52,671 nucleotides of DNA from assembly GCA_024742755.1 (NCBI GenBank), contig JANSXW010000029.1, forward strand, positions 1 through 52,671, read 5' to 3'. Of this stretch, positions 8,325 through 18,254 are shown one piece after another. This DNA comes from a bacterium (GTDB lineage: Bacteria; Bacteroidota; Bacteroidia; Chitinophagales; Saprospiraceae). The stretch's first letter is position 1; each line of letters opens with the position of its first letter. The position numbers were made by a program, and so were the translations under genes. The notes beneath the pieces are model-generated. The model made no database searches. It saw nothing but the letters and a program-made list of their open reading frames with translations, and was not told where the DNA came from.

Positions 8325-11300
8325 ATGAAGCTGAATGCTCTACCCTATCCAATCGCCTTTATAATGCTTTCGATGTTGACTTCAGTCCATCTGAATGCAC
8401 AAACCAAAATCAGCGGGACCATCACGGATGCCGATTCGGGGGAACCGCTAATCGGAGCCAACGTCCTGGTGACCGGAACCGCTAATGGCACTATTGCCGA
8501 TTTTAATGGAGCCTATGCGATAACAGTTAGCGACACCGCTAAGCAGTTGCGCTTTTCTTATACTGGCTATGCCGACCAAACTATAGATATTGGACAAGAA
8601 ACCGTAATTGACGTGGCCCTGGCCTCAGGAGAAACACTGGAGGAAGTGGTGGTGGTGGGCTACGGGCGTCAGTCCAAAACCAAGCTTACCTCTGCGGTTT
8701 CGACCGTGGATGAAGAAACCCTGAAAAAGCTGCCGGTGGCTAACATCAGCAATGGCCTGGAAGGGCTGGCAGCCGGCCTCTTTGTGCGTCAGGGAAGTGG
8801 AGAGCCTGGCTTTAGTGGTTCCTCTTTCGAAGTGCGTAATTTCGGCAACGCTCTGGTCATTGTAGATGGGTCTCCAGGCAATATTGACGAACTCGCCCCC
8901 AATGAGATCGAAAGCATTACCGTGCTGAAAGATGCAGCAGCAGCCTCCGTATACGGGGTTCAGGGTGGCAATGGGGTGGTCCTCGTCACTACCCGAAGAG
9001 GCTCGATAGGAAAACCCAAGCTGAGTTATGACAATCAGTTCACCTTCACCTCTTTTACCACCTATCCGGACTTCCTCAATTCGGTTCAGCGCGCCACTGT
9101 GCTAAACGAGGGGCTCTTAAACGCCGGGCAGGCTCCATTCTTCACGGAAGAAGAAGTAGAAGCATTCCGCACCGGCTCTGACCCTGTCAACTATCCAAAT
9201 GTAGACTGGAAGGCCCTGATATTCAAGGATTACGGTGCTCAGCAGCGCCACAATCTCAACCTCAATGGTGGTAGCGACAAGGTGCGGTACTTTGTGTCTG
9301 CCAGTTTCCTGGACCAGGGCTCCAACTATACGGAGGATGTCCTCGGGTATCAGCAGTTCAACCTCCGGTCGAATATCAATGCCAATGTCACCGATAACCT
9401 CCTGCTGGACTTCAAGCTGTCTGGCCGCCGACGGCTCAATGAAGCCCCTGCCTACTCGGCTTTCAATATTTTCAGGGAATTGTTTCGGGCGCTCCCTACT
9501 GACCTGGCTTACTATCCGGATGGCACCCCGGCACGCCCAAGTTTCAGCCCCAACCACATACTCGAAGGCATCCGCGATTTTAATGCCGGATATTACCGGG
9601 CACGGAACAATAATATTGACACTAAGCTATCGCTGCAATGGGATGTCAATCAGGTTCCCGGGCTGAGCATCAAGTCTTACGGCTCGCTGGTCTACAACAC
9701 CAACTTCGCAAAAGAGTGGGGCAAAAGCTATGAGCTGTACACCCTGAACCGTCAAACCGGGGATTATGATGCCTTTACGGCCAGCCCGGAAGGCTCCTTC
9801 AGCGAAACGGTGCTGACACAGTCCACCGGTTTTAACAACCACTACGTTGTGCAGCAGTCCATCAACTACGATCAGCGCTTTGGGCAGCACAGCGTATCAG
9901 CGCTTTTGCTTGGTGAGCTACAGAACAACAGCGGGCAGAACTTCTTTGGTCGGCGGCAGGACTTTCAATCGACCCTGATCGATCAGCTCTTTGCCGGCTC
10001 GAACGAAAATAAAGATGCCAATGGTGGCGAATTCCGGGAAAACCGTTTGGGATTGGTGGGCCGCCTTAGTTATGATTACAAGGCTAAATATTTGATAGAA
10101 TCTTCTTTCCGCTACGACGGCTCTTCTCGTTTTGCCCCGGGAAGGGAGTGGGGTTTCTTCCCTTCCGTCTCTGCAGGCTGGCGATTATCAGAGGAAAGTT
10201 TCTTTGATGGGGCGAGAGGCATTGTGCAAGACTTCAAGCTGCGTGCATCCGTGGGTACAGCCGGCAATGATGGCACCGGTGCTTATCAATGGCTGTCCGG
10301 ATTTGTCTACGATGGCTTCTTTGCCATCAACGAAACGGCCATTCCTACGATCAATAATACGGCTTTGCCTAACGAAGCCCTGACGTGGGAGACACTTACT
10401 ACTTATGACGTCGGCTTTGATGCCGCCTTTTTAGACAATGCCCTTACGGTATCGTTCGATTATTTTTACCGCGACCGCACCGATGTACTAGCCTTCGCCT
10501 CCGGCAGTGTGCCCAGTACGCTGGGAGTAGGATTGGCCGCCCAGAACCTGCACGCCTACTCCAATGAAGGGTTTGAGATAGCCCTCAATTACAATAAAAA
10601 GGTCAACCGGGACCTTACCCTGGGCGCTATGCTCAACTTCTCCCGCTCCCGGGAAACCGCCGTATTCATTGATGAGGCCTTGATTGAAGACCCGTTCATG
10701 CGGCAAAACCTAACCGTCACCGGCGGATATACCAATCTTAGAAGAGGTTATATTTCCGCTGGGCTGTTCCAAACACAGGAAGAAATTGACCAAAGCCCGA
10801 TACAGGATGGCAACGAAAACAACAGCCTGCAGCCGGGCGATGTCAAATATGTAGACCTTAACGGCGACAATATCATTGATGTACAAGACCAAAAGGTATT
10901 TGGTGATGGGGACAAGCCCGCGCTCAACTACTCCTTCAATTTGTCTGCTAATTACAAGAATTTTGCCTTCTCTGCCCTATTCACCGGGGCTGCAGGTTAT
11001 GATATCTACATTGATGGAGAGGCCCAAAGCCCGTTGCGCAATGGCTTCAACGGCTATACCTATCAGATGGACTACTGGACGCCCGAAAACACAGATGCGG
11101 CTTATCCGCGCATCACCGATGGCGGATTTAATGACAACAACTACCGGTACTCGGATTTCTGGATGCGCGATGGGCGGCACCTAAGGCTGAAAAATATAAA
11201 TCTCAGCTACTCCATTCCTGGTGGCCTGCTGACAAGAATGCGCGCTTTTGATGAAATCCGGTTGTTCCTGACCGGCCACAATTTGTTTGTTCTGAAAAAC

Positions 11301-11396
11301 TTTGAGGAAGAGTTTGATCCACAGATGCAATCTTCCGTGGGGTGGTATTATCCCCAGCTTCGGTCTTTCACCTGTGGAATCAATGTAACCCTCTAA
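8325..11396 (+). CDS. SusC/RagA family TonB-dependent outer-membrane glycan transporter
   Basis: From the ATG at 8325 the protein has 1023 residues. It has a signal peptide (about 1-25, ending in LNAQ), a CarboxypepD_reg-like domain (KISGTITDADSGEPLIGANV), the TonB-box region (LEEVVVVGYGRQSK), a plug domain with GLEGLAAGLFVRQGSGEPG, and a 22-strand-type barrel to the C-terminus. The frame also opens at a GTG at 8253, but that start would put 24 charged and polar residues before the signal peptide. It forms the outer-membrane pore of the SusCD pair and imports oligosaccharides using TonB energy. The susD gene follows after 12 bp, as is standard for the pair. Confidence 0.95.
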   Translation: MKLNALPYPIAFIMLSMLTSVHLNAQTKISGTITDADSGEPLIGANVLVTGTANGTIADFNGAYAITVSDTAKQLRFSYTGYADQTIDIGQETVIDVALASGETLEEVVVVGYGRQSKTKLTSAVSTVDEETLKKLPVANISNGLEGLAAGLFVRQGSGEPGFSGSSFEVRNFGNALVIVDGSPGNIDELAPNEIESITVLKDAAAASVYGVQGGNGVVLVTTRRGSIGKPKLSYDNQFTFTSFTTYPDFLNSVQRATVLNEGLLNAGQAPFFTEEEVEAFRTGSDPVNYPNVDWKALIFKDYGAQQRHNLNLNGGSDKVRYFVSASFLDQGSNYTEDVLGYQQFNLRSNINANVTDNLLLDFKLSGRRRLNEAPAYSAFNIFRELFRALPTDLAYYPDGTPARPSFSPNHILEGIRDFNAGYYRARNNNIDTKLSLQWDVNQVPGLSIKSYGSLVYNTNFAKEWGKSYELYTLNRQTGDYDAFTASPEGSFSETVLTQSTGFNNHYVVQQSINYDQRFGQHSVSALLLGELQNNSGQNFFGRRQDFQSTLIDQLFAGSNENKDANGGEFRENRLGLVGRLSYDYKAKYLIESSFRYDGSSRFAPGREWGFFPSVSAGWRLSEESFFDGARGIVQDFKLRASVGTAGNDGTGAYQWLSGFVYDGFFAINETAIPTINNTALPNEALTWETLTTYDVGFDAAFLDNALTVSFDYFYRDRTDVLAFASGSVPSTLGVGLAAQNLHAYSNEGFEIALNYNKKVNRDLTLGAMLNFSRSRETAVFIDEALIEDPFMRQNLTVTGGYTNLRRGYISAGLFQTQEEIDQSPIQDGNENNSLQPGDVKYVDLNGDNIIDVQDQKVFGDGDKPALNYSFNLSANYKNFAFSALFTGAAGYDIYIDGEAQSPLRNGFNGYTYQMDYWTPENTDAAYPRITDGGFNDNNYRYSDFWMRDGRHLRLKNINLSYSIPGGLLTRMRAFDEIRLFLTGHNLFVLKNFEEEFDPQMQSSVGWYYPQLRSFTCGINVTL

Positions 11397-11408
11397 AACT
11401 TAGCCAAA

Positions 11409-13181
11409 ATGAACCGCAATACACTTCTATTCATCCTGTTCACTTTGTTTTTTACTGGCTGCAGCGATGATTTCCTGAACCAACCGCCACTGGACCGGAT
11501 CACCGACAGCGACGTCTGGAGTGATCAGGCGCTCATGGATGCCTATATCTACAAGATTTACGATGATATGCCGTGGGACTACCTCAAAGACTTCGGCGGG
11601 GGAGCCGGCTGGGGTGCCCATCGTGAGATTCTTTCTGACCTGGCACGCAGCACCTATGCCTGGACACCGGCGTCCAACACCTTCCGACCGGGCAACTGGG
11701 GCACTGCCAATAATACCTGGCCGCTGGACTGGTGGGGGTACTTTAACATCTGGAAAATCAACTACGCGCTCCAGAATATCGAAGCCGTGGAGCCGGATGT
11801 GCTCACCTCAGAAGAGCGGGACCATCGATTGGGAGAGCTATACTTCATGAGAGCATATTGTTATTTCGCTATGGCGAAGCGCTACGGTGGCGTACCCATC
11901 ATTCTGGAGCCTCAGGACCCCAATACCACACCCGAAGCGGAATATTTCCCGAAGCGGGATACGGAACAAGCTGTTTACGACCAGGTTTTGTCAGACGCAC
12001 AGCTCGCATTTGAGCTATTGCCAAACCGCTGGTCCGGGCTCAAAGGCCGGGCCGGAAAGTGGGCTGCAAAAGCACTCGAGTCACGGGCAGCGCTTTACGC
12101 GGGTAGCATTGCCAAATACGGCACCTACGAAATAGACGGACTAGTGGGCTTGCCGGCCTCTGATGCCGATGCTTATTACCGGCAGGCGCTGGATGCTTCT
12201 GCCGAGATCATCAATAACAGCGGATTTACCCTTTTCAACCAATATCCGGACCCCGCTGAAAACTACTACCACCTGTTTGTTGATGAAACCGAGGATGAGA
12301 CTATATTTATGAAAGTCTGGCTCCCCTTTGAAAAGGGGCATTCGTATGACCTCTACAATACGCCGTACAGCTACCGTGTAGACTGGGGATCCAGTATGTC
12401 CCCATCCAAACAACTGATGGACAGTTACGAAATGCTAAGCACCGGGCTCCTGCCCAATGAAGAAGGCTCCGGGTACGACCCTCAGGCTCCATTCGACAAC
12501 CGGGACCCCCGTTTCAAAGGGACATTGCTCACCGATAACGATCTCTTCCAGGGTTCCCGCGTTGAAACCTGGTATGCTACCGAGAGAAATGGCGAGCTCG
12601 ACACCAATACCGGAACAGGCATAGGTAAAGATGGCATGGGAATCCACCCCGATGCTACAAAGACCGGAGCTTATGTAAGAAAGTACCTAAATGATGGTTC
12701 TGCCCCCCTGTTGATCCAACAGTATTACTCTGGGCAGGACTGTATCATTTTCCGTTTAGGGGAGGTTTATCTCAATGCGGCTGAAGCCGCTATTGAGCTC
12801 GGGCTGGAGGAAGAAGCCCGGGACTATATTGAGCCTATCCGAACACGCGCTGGATTGCAGCAACACCTGCGCCTCGAGCCTTACTCAGGAGTTGAACTCA
12901 GAGACCGCATTCGGAACGAGAGGAAAATTGAGCTGGCCTTTGAAGATCAGCGATACTGGGATGTAAAGCGCTGGCGCATTGCAGAAGAAGCGCTGAGTAT
13001 CCAAATTATGGGTATTCGCTCCCTGCGCCATGTGGATGATCAGGGGCAGGAGACCTTCACTTATGAGACGATTGTAGCCGAATCTCAAAAGATGAATTTC
13101 TACTCCCGCCATTACTACTTCCCCATTGGACAGGACCGGGTGAACAACAACCCGAAGCTTATTGAGAATCCTGGCTACTAA
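11409..13181 (+). CDS. SusD/RagB family surface glycan-binding lipoprotein
   Basis: This 590-residue lipoprotein has its lipobox at FFTGC (Cys18) followed by SDDFLNQPPLDRITD, a hallmark SusD opening. TPR-like segments follow (ELYFMRAYCYFAMAKRYGGV), as does the usual C-terminal block (RLGEVYLNAAEAAIELG, RNERKIELAFEDQRYWDVKR, FYSRHYYFPIG). SusD forms the lid over the SusC pore and captures glycan on the cell surface. It is co-transcribed with susC (12-bp gap). The binding loops carry many tryptophans early on (about residues 80-120, for instance WPLDWWGYFNIWK), which fits an aromatic glycan platform. The ligand itself cannot be read from the sequence. Confidence 0.95.
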   Translation: MNRNTLLFILFTLFFTGCSDDFLNQPPLDRITDSDVWSDQALMDAYIYKIYDDMPWDYLKDFGGGAGWGAHREILSDLARSTYAWTPASNTFRPGNWGTANNTWPLDWWGYFNIWKINYALQNIEAVEPDVLTSEERDHRLGELYFMRAYCYFAMAKRYGGVPIILEPQDPNTTPEAEYFPKRDTEQAVYDQVLSDAQLAFELLPNRWSGLKGRAGKWAAKALESRAALYAGSIAKYGTYEIDGLVGLPASDADAYYRQALDASAEIINNSGFTLFNQYPDPAENYYHLFVDETEDETIFMKVWLPFEKGHSYDLYNTPYSYRVDWGSSMSPSKQLMDSYEMLSTGLLPNEEGSGYDPQAPFDNRDPRFKGTLLTDNDLFQGSRVETWYATERNGELDTNTGTGIGKDGMGIHPDATKTGAYVRKYLNDGSAPLLIQQYYSGQDCIIFRLGEVYLNAAEAAIELGLEEEARDYIEPIRTRAGLQQHLRLEPYSGVELRDRIRNERKIELAFEDQRYWDVKRWRIAEEALSIQIMGIRSLRHVDDQGQETFTYETIVAESQKMNFYSRHYYFPIGQDRVNNNPKLIENPGY

Positions 13182-13222
13182 GCGATAGGCTCAGTATTGG
13201 CAACTTAAAAAACAATGAAATT

Positions 13223-14056
13223 ATGATCACAGCTATAAATTATCACAACGGACTTTTATTACTGTTTGTACTCCTGCTTTCGGCAGGCTGCAATACCGAT
13301 GAGGACTCCGTAGCGGTCCTGCCACCCAACAGCGAGGAGGCAGCATTTACCTATACCCCTGACCCTGAAAACCCTAATAAATTGACTTTTATGTCTTCTC
13401 CGGAGGTTGAAACCTGGTATTCGCACTGGTCTTTTGGCGACAATACGGCTGCAGAAGGATTGGAAGCAACCAAAACCTACCCGCTCAGTGGCGACTACGA
13501 GGTTCGATTTAAAATTTTTACTGAGGGCGGTACGGCAGAAAGTACTCAAATGGTCTCCATAGAATCAGATCTCATTGGCCCTAATATTATCCAAAACGGT
13601 GAATTTGATAGTGATGATGCCTGGACTATTCTTCCTATTTCAAATGGAGTGGAAGTTTCTTTCGAGAATGGCGCCGTTTCCTGGTCTGGCGGAGGCTGGG
13701 GACAGGAAGGTATTTACCAGGCCATTGAAGTGGAAGCCAATCAGGTTTACCAAATCAATATGGAGGTCACCTGCAACGGGCTAAGTGACGCCTGGTTTGA
13801 AGTGTACGCAGGCCAAACAGCGCCCACTCCTGGTACCGACTATACAGAAGGAGGTATTCGGCTGGGCTTAAATACCTGGGAAGGCTGTGGTGGAGAACCC
13901 TTTGAAGGGCTATTGACAGCTTTCAGCTGCAGCGGGGAAGATGGTACTTTTCAGTTTCCGGAAGGTGGCACGGTGTACCTCGTTATCCGGGGCGGTGGAG
14001 CAGAATACGGCACCAATGGTGTAACTGTAGACAATGTATCCGTCCGTCAATTGTAA
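13223..14056 (+). CDS. PKD-domain surface lipoprotein, SusE-position glycan-binding candidate
   Basis: The 277-residue product has a lipoprotein signal (LLLSAGC), a PKD domain (about 35-115, with YSHWSFGDNTAAEGLEATKT) and a C-terminal jelly-roll region that resembles a carbohydrate-binding module (NIIQNGEFDSDDAWTI, about 118-277). The ATG at 13223 is chosen; an ATG eight bases earlier is out of frame and stops at once. It lies 41 bp after susD in the position of SusE-type surface glycan-binding proteins. PKD-CBM lipoproteins of this layout are common in laminarin loci of marine Bacteroidota. A binding role is therefore likely, but the specificity is inference. Confidence 0.82.
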   Translation: MITAINYHNGLLLLFVLLLSAGCNTDEDSVAVLPPNSEEAAFTYTPDPENPNKLTFMSSPEVETWYSHWSFGDNTAAEGLEATKTYPLSGDYEVRFKIFTEGGTAESTQMVSIESDLIGPNIIQNGEFDSDDAWTILPISNGVEVSFENGAVSWSGGGWGQEGIYQAIEVEANQVYQINMEVTCNGLSDAWFEVYAGQTAPTPGTDYTEGGIRLGLNTWEGCGGEPFEGLLTAFSCSGEDGTFQFPEGGTVYLVIRGGGAEYGTNGVTVDNVSVRQL

Positions 14057-14076
14057 GCCCCCTTTAGTCAGGGGCT
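14056..14076 (+). other. Intergenic hairpin after the PKD lipoprotein gene
   Basis: AGCCCC (14056-14061) and GGGGCT (14071-14076) form a 6-bp stem with a 9-base loop beginning at the stop codon. On the plus strand it is followed by A residues rather than U, so it is not a standard terminator. It may be an RNA-processing or stability hairpin that lowers expression of the downstream genes. No gene is seen in the remaining 148 bp before the next start. Confidence 0.35.
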
Positions 14077-14224
14077 AAAAAACAGCACAAAGGTTTATCA
14101 TGACAGCTGGAACTACAAGGGCTTTGCCCTATGGTTTCTCTACTCCCTTTATGCCAATACGCACCGATTTGGCAATCGGAAAGGGTAATGGCTCATTTAT
14201 CAATTTTTAATCAAACCAAGTAAA

Positions 14225-15265
14225 ATGAAAAAACGATTACTCACGGCATTTTTATCGGTAGCACTTACCGTTGTCCTGACCGCACAGGTTAGTATTACTA
14301 TTGAGCTTAACACAGCAACCATTGACATGATTGATCCCGGAGGACTTTACATCGCTGGTGGGAGTGGTTTCGGCTCACCGGGCGACAATGAATTGACGGA
14401 TCCGGACGGGGATGGCGTTTATACCATAACTCTGCAACGGGAAGTTGGTTTTTCCAGCTTCTACACTTTCACCAATGGAAATTGCGGAGACTACAGCTGT
14501 AAAGAAAACATTGCCGGACTACCCTGTAGTGACCCTGCCAACTTTAATGACCGTTTCCTCCCGCCCGTATCGGCAGACACTATTATTATGGCCTGTTTTG
14601 GCACTTGTGACAGCGATGGCTCCTGCACCATCGTAACTGACTCTATTGATATCACTTTCCACCTAAACACAGAGAATATTGAAATGATAGACCCGTCCGG
14701 TATCTTCCTGGCAGGTGGCAACAATTTCGGTTTCCCGGGCGACAACCCAATGATCGACCCCGATGGGGATGGCATCTATACGATCACTATGCGCCGTCCG
14801 ATGGGTTTTGCCAGCTACTATACCTTTACCAACGGCGCTTGTGGAGATTGGTCCTGCAAGGAAGACCTTGCCGGCCTGCCCTGTGGTGACCCCGACAGCT
14901 TCAATGACCGGTATCTCCCACCCACCCAGTCTGATACGACTATTATGGCTTGCTTTGGCAATTGTGCAAATGATGGCTCTTGTCTGGTTACCAACACGAA
15001 AAGAGTGGCATTAGATCAAACACTATTTGAGCTGTACCCAACTCTGACAAATGGGTTTACCCAATTGGTCTTTAGTGAGCAGGCTGTATCATTGGAGAAG
15101 GAAATTCTGGTAATTAGTGCAGCTGGGCAAGTCGTGGAAACTCTGAAGACCGCACAGCAGGCTTTCTACAGATTGAATACAGCAAACTATGCCACGGGGC
15201 TTTACTACGTACGCGTCAACACGGAAACAGCTACCTATACCCGCAAATTTATCGTACAGCGATAA
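14225..15265 (+). CDS. T9SS-exported protein with two copies of a cysteine-rich domain
   Basis: The product has 346 residues: a signal peptide (about 1-20, ending VLTAQ), two tandem domains of about 110 residues (22-133 and 137-250), and a type A T9SS C-terminal sorting domain (about 262-346, ending in TRKFIVQR). The repeated domains share MIDPGGLYIAGG/MIDPSGIFLAGG, DPDGDGVYTITL, and the cysteine-rich run CGDxSCKExxAGLPC with FNDRxLPP and MACFGxC. Each repeat has about six cysteines, probably disulfide-bonded. Similar modules accompany secreted glycan hydrolases in Bacteroidota, so binding of the target glycan is a reasonable guess. No catalytic motif is seen. It lies inside the susCD-GH operon. 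Confidence 0.75.
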   Translation: MKKRLLTAFLSVALTVVLTAQVSITIELNTATIDMIDPGGLYIAGGSGFGSPGDNELTDPDGDGVYTITLQREVGFSSFYTFTNGNCGDYSCKENIAGLPCSDPANFNDRFLPPVSADTIIMACFGTCDSDGSCTIVTDSIDITFHLNTENIEMIDPSGIFLAGGNNFGFPGDNPMIDPDGDGIYTITMRRPMGFASYYTFTNGACGDWSCKEDLAGLPCGDPDSFNDRYLPPTQSDTTIMACFGNCANDGSCLVTNTKRVALDQTLFELYPTLTNGFTQLVFSEQAVSLEKEILVISAAGQVVETLKTAQQAFYRLNTANYATGLYYVRVNTETATYTRKFIVQR

Positions 15266-15401
15266 AACAGGCTATTAAATTAAGCTTTGTAATTGGATGG
15301 TTATTCGTCATTGACCGCTTCCAGGGATTTGGCGGATAGCCTCCTTCATACTCACTATTTGATCGCCACGCTTTCATTAAACTTACTAAACTTATTTCTC
15401 A

Positions 15402-18134
15402 ATGGATATCAAGGCAACCTCATTTACCCTTTGCTTTCTATGCCTCACGCTGCTCAGCCCACTGACTGGACAACACCTTCTGAGGACTCAAGGCCAGGCC
15501 ATCGTCAATGAAAATCAAGATACGATACTACTCCGTGGCATGGGGCTCGGCGGATGGATGATACAGGAGGGCTATATGCTGCAAACCTCAGGTTTTGCAA
15601 ACCCGCAACACGAAATCAGAGCCACCATCGAAGCGCTCATTGGGGAAGAGCAAACTAACTTGTTCTACGAAGCATGGCTGGCCAACCACGTCCGAAAGCC
15701 AGATATCGACTCCCTGAAAGCCTGGGGCTTTAATTCCATACGGTTGCCCATGCACTACAACCTATTTACCCTGCCCATTGAAGAGGAACCGGTTCCCGGT
15801 GAACAGACCTGGCTTGAAAAAGGCTTTGAACTGACCGACAGCGTGATTTCCTGGTGCGCCCAGAACGAGATGTACGTTATCCTGGACCTGCATGCAGCAC
15901 CGGGAGGACAGGGGCAAGACGCCGCCATCTCCGACTATGACCCTACCAAGCCGTCCCTTTGGGAAAGCAAAGACAACCGGGACAAAATGGTCGCATTATG
16001 GAAACAGATAGCGGAACGATACGCCGACGAACAATGGGTGGCAGGCTATGACCTCCTCAATGAGCCCAACTGGGAGCTGCCCGGCAATGTCCTGCTACGA
16101 GAGCTGTATGAAGAAGCAACTGACAGTATTCGAACCGTAGACACCAACCATATGCTCATCATCGAAGGCAACTGGTGGGCCAATGATTTCACCGGACTGA
16201 CGCCTCCCTGGGATGACAACCTGGTCTATTCCCCTCACAAGTACTGGTCAAATAACGATGTGGGGGCCATGCAATGGGTACTGGACATCAGGAATACACA
16301 TAATGTCCCCCTTTATCTTGGAGAAAGTGGCGAAAATTCAAATGTGTGGTTCAGGGATGCCATCCGCCTGCTGGAAGACTTGAATATTGGCTGGGCTTGG
16401 TGGCCTCTGAAAAAAATCGAATCCATTTCTTGTCCATTATCGGTGGTCAAAACGGAAGAATACCAATCCCTACTTGATTACTGGAATGGCAACAGCCCTG
16501 CTCCAGACCCCACTTTCGCCGCAGCAACGCTCATGGAAATCGCCGAAGGGCTGAAAACAGAAAACTGTATTTTTCAGCAGGATGTCATCGATGCTATGTT
16601 CAGGCAGGTGCGCTCCAATGAAACAGTACCTTACCAGCAGCCACATACCATCCCTGGAGTTATCCACGCCACCGACTTTGATATGGGGGTCGCTGGTGAG
16701 GCTTACTACGACAAAGTAGTCGCCAATTACCATGTATCCACGGGCAACTACACAGCCTGGAATAATGGCTGGGCTTACCGAAACGATGGGGTGGATATAG
16801 AGCCCTGTGCAGACACCTTCAATACCAATGGGTTCAACGTCGGCTTTACAGAAACGGGCGAATGGATGCAGTACGAATCGAATATTGCCCAAAGCGGTGT
16901 ATACGATATCCAACTGAGAGTGGCTTCCGGCGGCTCCGGTGGCAGGCTGCACTTTGCTGCCGATGGTACTGCTGTTACGCCAACTACCTTTATACCTCCC
17001 ACCGGAGGGTGGCAGGACTGGGAAACGCTCGTGATCCCTAATGTCATCCTGGATAGCAATGAGCAAAAAATCCGGCTTTACATTGATGCAGCCGGCTTCA
17101 ACATCAGTAGTTTCGAGTTCATTGGTACAGGGCTTACTCCGGAAGAGGTGTCCACCCGGTTTATGGCTGCCTCAACTGTAGATGAGTACACTATAAAAAT
17201 GAATACCAACAAAGCTATGGCCGAAGCACTACCTGCTACCCCTGGGGGCTTTGAGATATTTGTAGACGGAAATAGTGTGCCGGTTACTTCGGTGGAAATC
17301 GACCCAGATCACCCTAAACAATTCCTATTTAAGGTAGGCTATCTGCTGAAATCAACAGAAGACATCCGGATATCCTACAGTGGCAATGAAGTACAAGCTG
17401 ATGATGGAACTGCACTCCACCCCTTCACTCTCGAAAAAGTTGAGAACAACCTCCTTTTCGTTCATCAGTTGCCAGGCCGGGTAGAAGCGGAAGCCTTCCG
17501 TGTTCAAGAAGGCGTAGCTCTCGAAGAAACAACCGATGAAGGTGGCGGACAGAATATCGCCTATCTTGATCCAGGCGATTATCTAGACTACGAAGTCAAT
17601 ATTACAACGCCGGGAGCTTACCAGATCAGCTACCGTACCGCATCCCAATTTGGCAACGGAGGTATTGAACTGCAACTCATAGACACTGCAGGAACTAATT
17701 CTGTAGTCCAGAATGTCAGTTTTACACCAACGGGCGATTGGCAAAACTGGGCAACGACCAACGAAATGGCAAACCTTCCTGCCGGGCGCTACACGCTCAG
17801 GGTGCAAATCACTGCCGCTCCTTTCAACCTGAACTGGATGGGGTTTAGCCTCAGCAGCTCTTCCACGGAGGACAAGCTCACCGAAGCCGTAACCGTTTTC
17901 CCCAACCCATCTGAAGGCTTATACCAGTTACAACTGAATCTGGCAGAACAGCAAACGGCCCATCTACAGGTGTTCTCCGCCGGAGGGAAGGTCGTTTTGG
18001 ACAAGCCGCTGCAAAGCGCAGCTTCCATCACGGAAACGCTGTCTCTGGCTGACCACCCCAATGGGTATTACTATCTGCTAATCCGGCTTTCGGACGGCAG
18101 TTTTTTTTCAGAGAAGCTAATTAAGATTGACTAG
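15402..18134 (+). CDS. Secreted GH5 beta-glucanase with two CBM6-like modules and a T9SS tail
   Basis: This 910-residue multidomain enzyme starts with a signal peptide (about 1-23). The GH5 barrel spans about 28-375, with acid/base Glu221 in LLNEPNW and nucleophile Glu308 in LYLGESGEN; HSIRLP-like NSIRLPMHYN and LDLHAAPGG also fit GH5. A CBM6-like module follows (about 415-575, GVDIEPC, GFTETGEWMQYE). An unassigned beta-rich region lies at about 580-685, then a second CBM6-like module (690-815, GRVEAEAF, YLDPGDYLDYEV) and a type A T9SS sorting domain (825-910, ending SEKLIKID). The enzyme should be exported and held at the cell surface. Beta-1,3- or beta-1,4-glucan are both possible substrates; the GH16 neighbour favours beta-1,3. 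The stop codon TAG lies within a repeat element that begins at 18130. Confidence 0.9.
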   Translation: MDIKATSFTLCFLCLTLLSPLTGQHLLRTQGQAIVNENQDTILLRGMGLGGWMIQEGYMLQTSGFANPQHEIRATIEALIGEEQTNLFYEAWLANHVRKPDIDSLKAWGFNSIRLPMHYNLFTLPIEEEPVPGEQTWLEKGFELTDSVISWCAQNEMYVILDLHAAPGGQGQDAAISDYDPTKPSLWESKDNRDKMVALWKQIAERYADEQWVAGYDLLNEPNWELPGNVLLRELYEEATDSIRTVDTNHMLIIEGNWWANDFTGLTPPWDDNLVYSPHKYWSNNDVGAMQWVLDIRNTHNVPLYLGESGENSNVWFRDAIRLLEDLNIGWAWWPLKKIESISCPLSVVKTEEYQSLLDYWNGNSPAPDPTFAAATLMEIAEGLKTENCIFQQDVIDAMFRQVRSNETVPYQQPHTIPGVIHATDFDMGVAGEAYYDKVVANYHVSTGNYTAWNNGWAYRNDGVDIEPCADTFNTNGFNVGFTETGEWMQYESNIAQSGVYDIQLRVASGGSGGRLHFAADGTAVTPTTFIPPTGGWQDWETLVIPNVILDSNEQKIRLYIDAAGFNISSFEFIGTGLTPEEVSTRFMAASTVDEYTIKMNTNKAMAEALPATPGGFEIFVDGNSVPVTSVEIDPDHPKQFLFKVGYLLKSTEDIRISYSGNEVQADDGTALHPFTLEKVENNLLFVHQLPGRVEAEAFRVQEGVALEETTDEGGGQNIAYLDPGDYLDYEVNITTPGAYQISYRTASQFGNGGIELQLIDTAGTNSVVQNVSFTPTGDWQNWATTNEMANLPAGRYTLRVQITAAPFNLNWMGFSLSSSSTEDKLTEAVTVFPNPSEGLYQLQLNLAEQQTAHLQVFSAGGKVVLDKPLQSAASITETLSLADHPNGYYYLLIRLSDGSFFSEKLIKID

Positions 18135-18231
18135 TGAATTGAGCCGTAAATATTTGACAGTTAAAGACCAGGCACTGCAGATGGCTTAAGCATGAAAATA
18201 CTATCAAATAATTCGGTCTGGTCGCACTAGT
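18130..18231. repeat. 102-bp ACTAGT-bounded palindromic repeat, solo copy
   Basis: The element starts ACTAGTG and ends CACTAGT, a 7-bp terminal inverted repeat. Inside, TATTTGACAGT (18151-18161) faces ACTATCAAATA (18200-18210), an 11-bp inverted repeat with one mismatch, so the whole can fold as a hairpin. Close relatives lie at 51361-51461 and 51456-51556, sharing TTGAGCCGTA, TTGACAGTTAA and TTCGGTCTGGTCGCACTAGT, while the loop is diverged. The first ACTAG supplies the TAG stop codon of the GH5 gene. No coding capacity is seen. Confidence 0.8.
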
Positions 18232-18254
18232 TTAGCAAACAGGCAGTCATCTTA

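Noticed and set aside
18130..18231. Repeat unit as an integron attC site
   Set aside because: The ends (ACTAGTG/CACTAGT) lack the GTTRRRY/RYYYAAC core sites, there is no integron integrase, and the elements are not spaced by gene cassettes.
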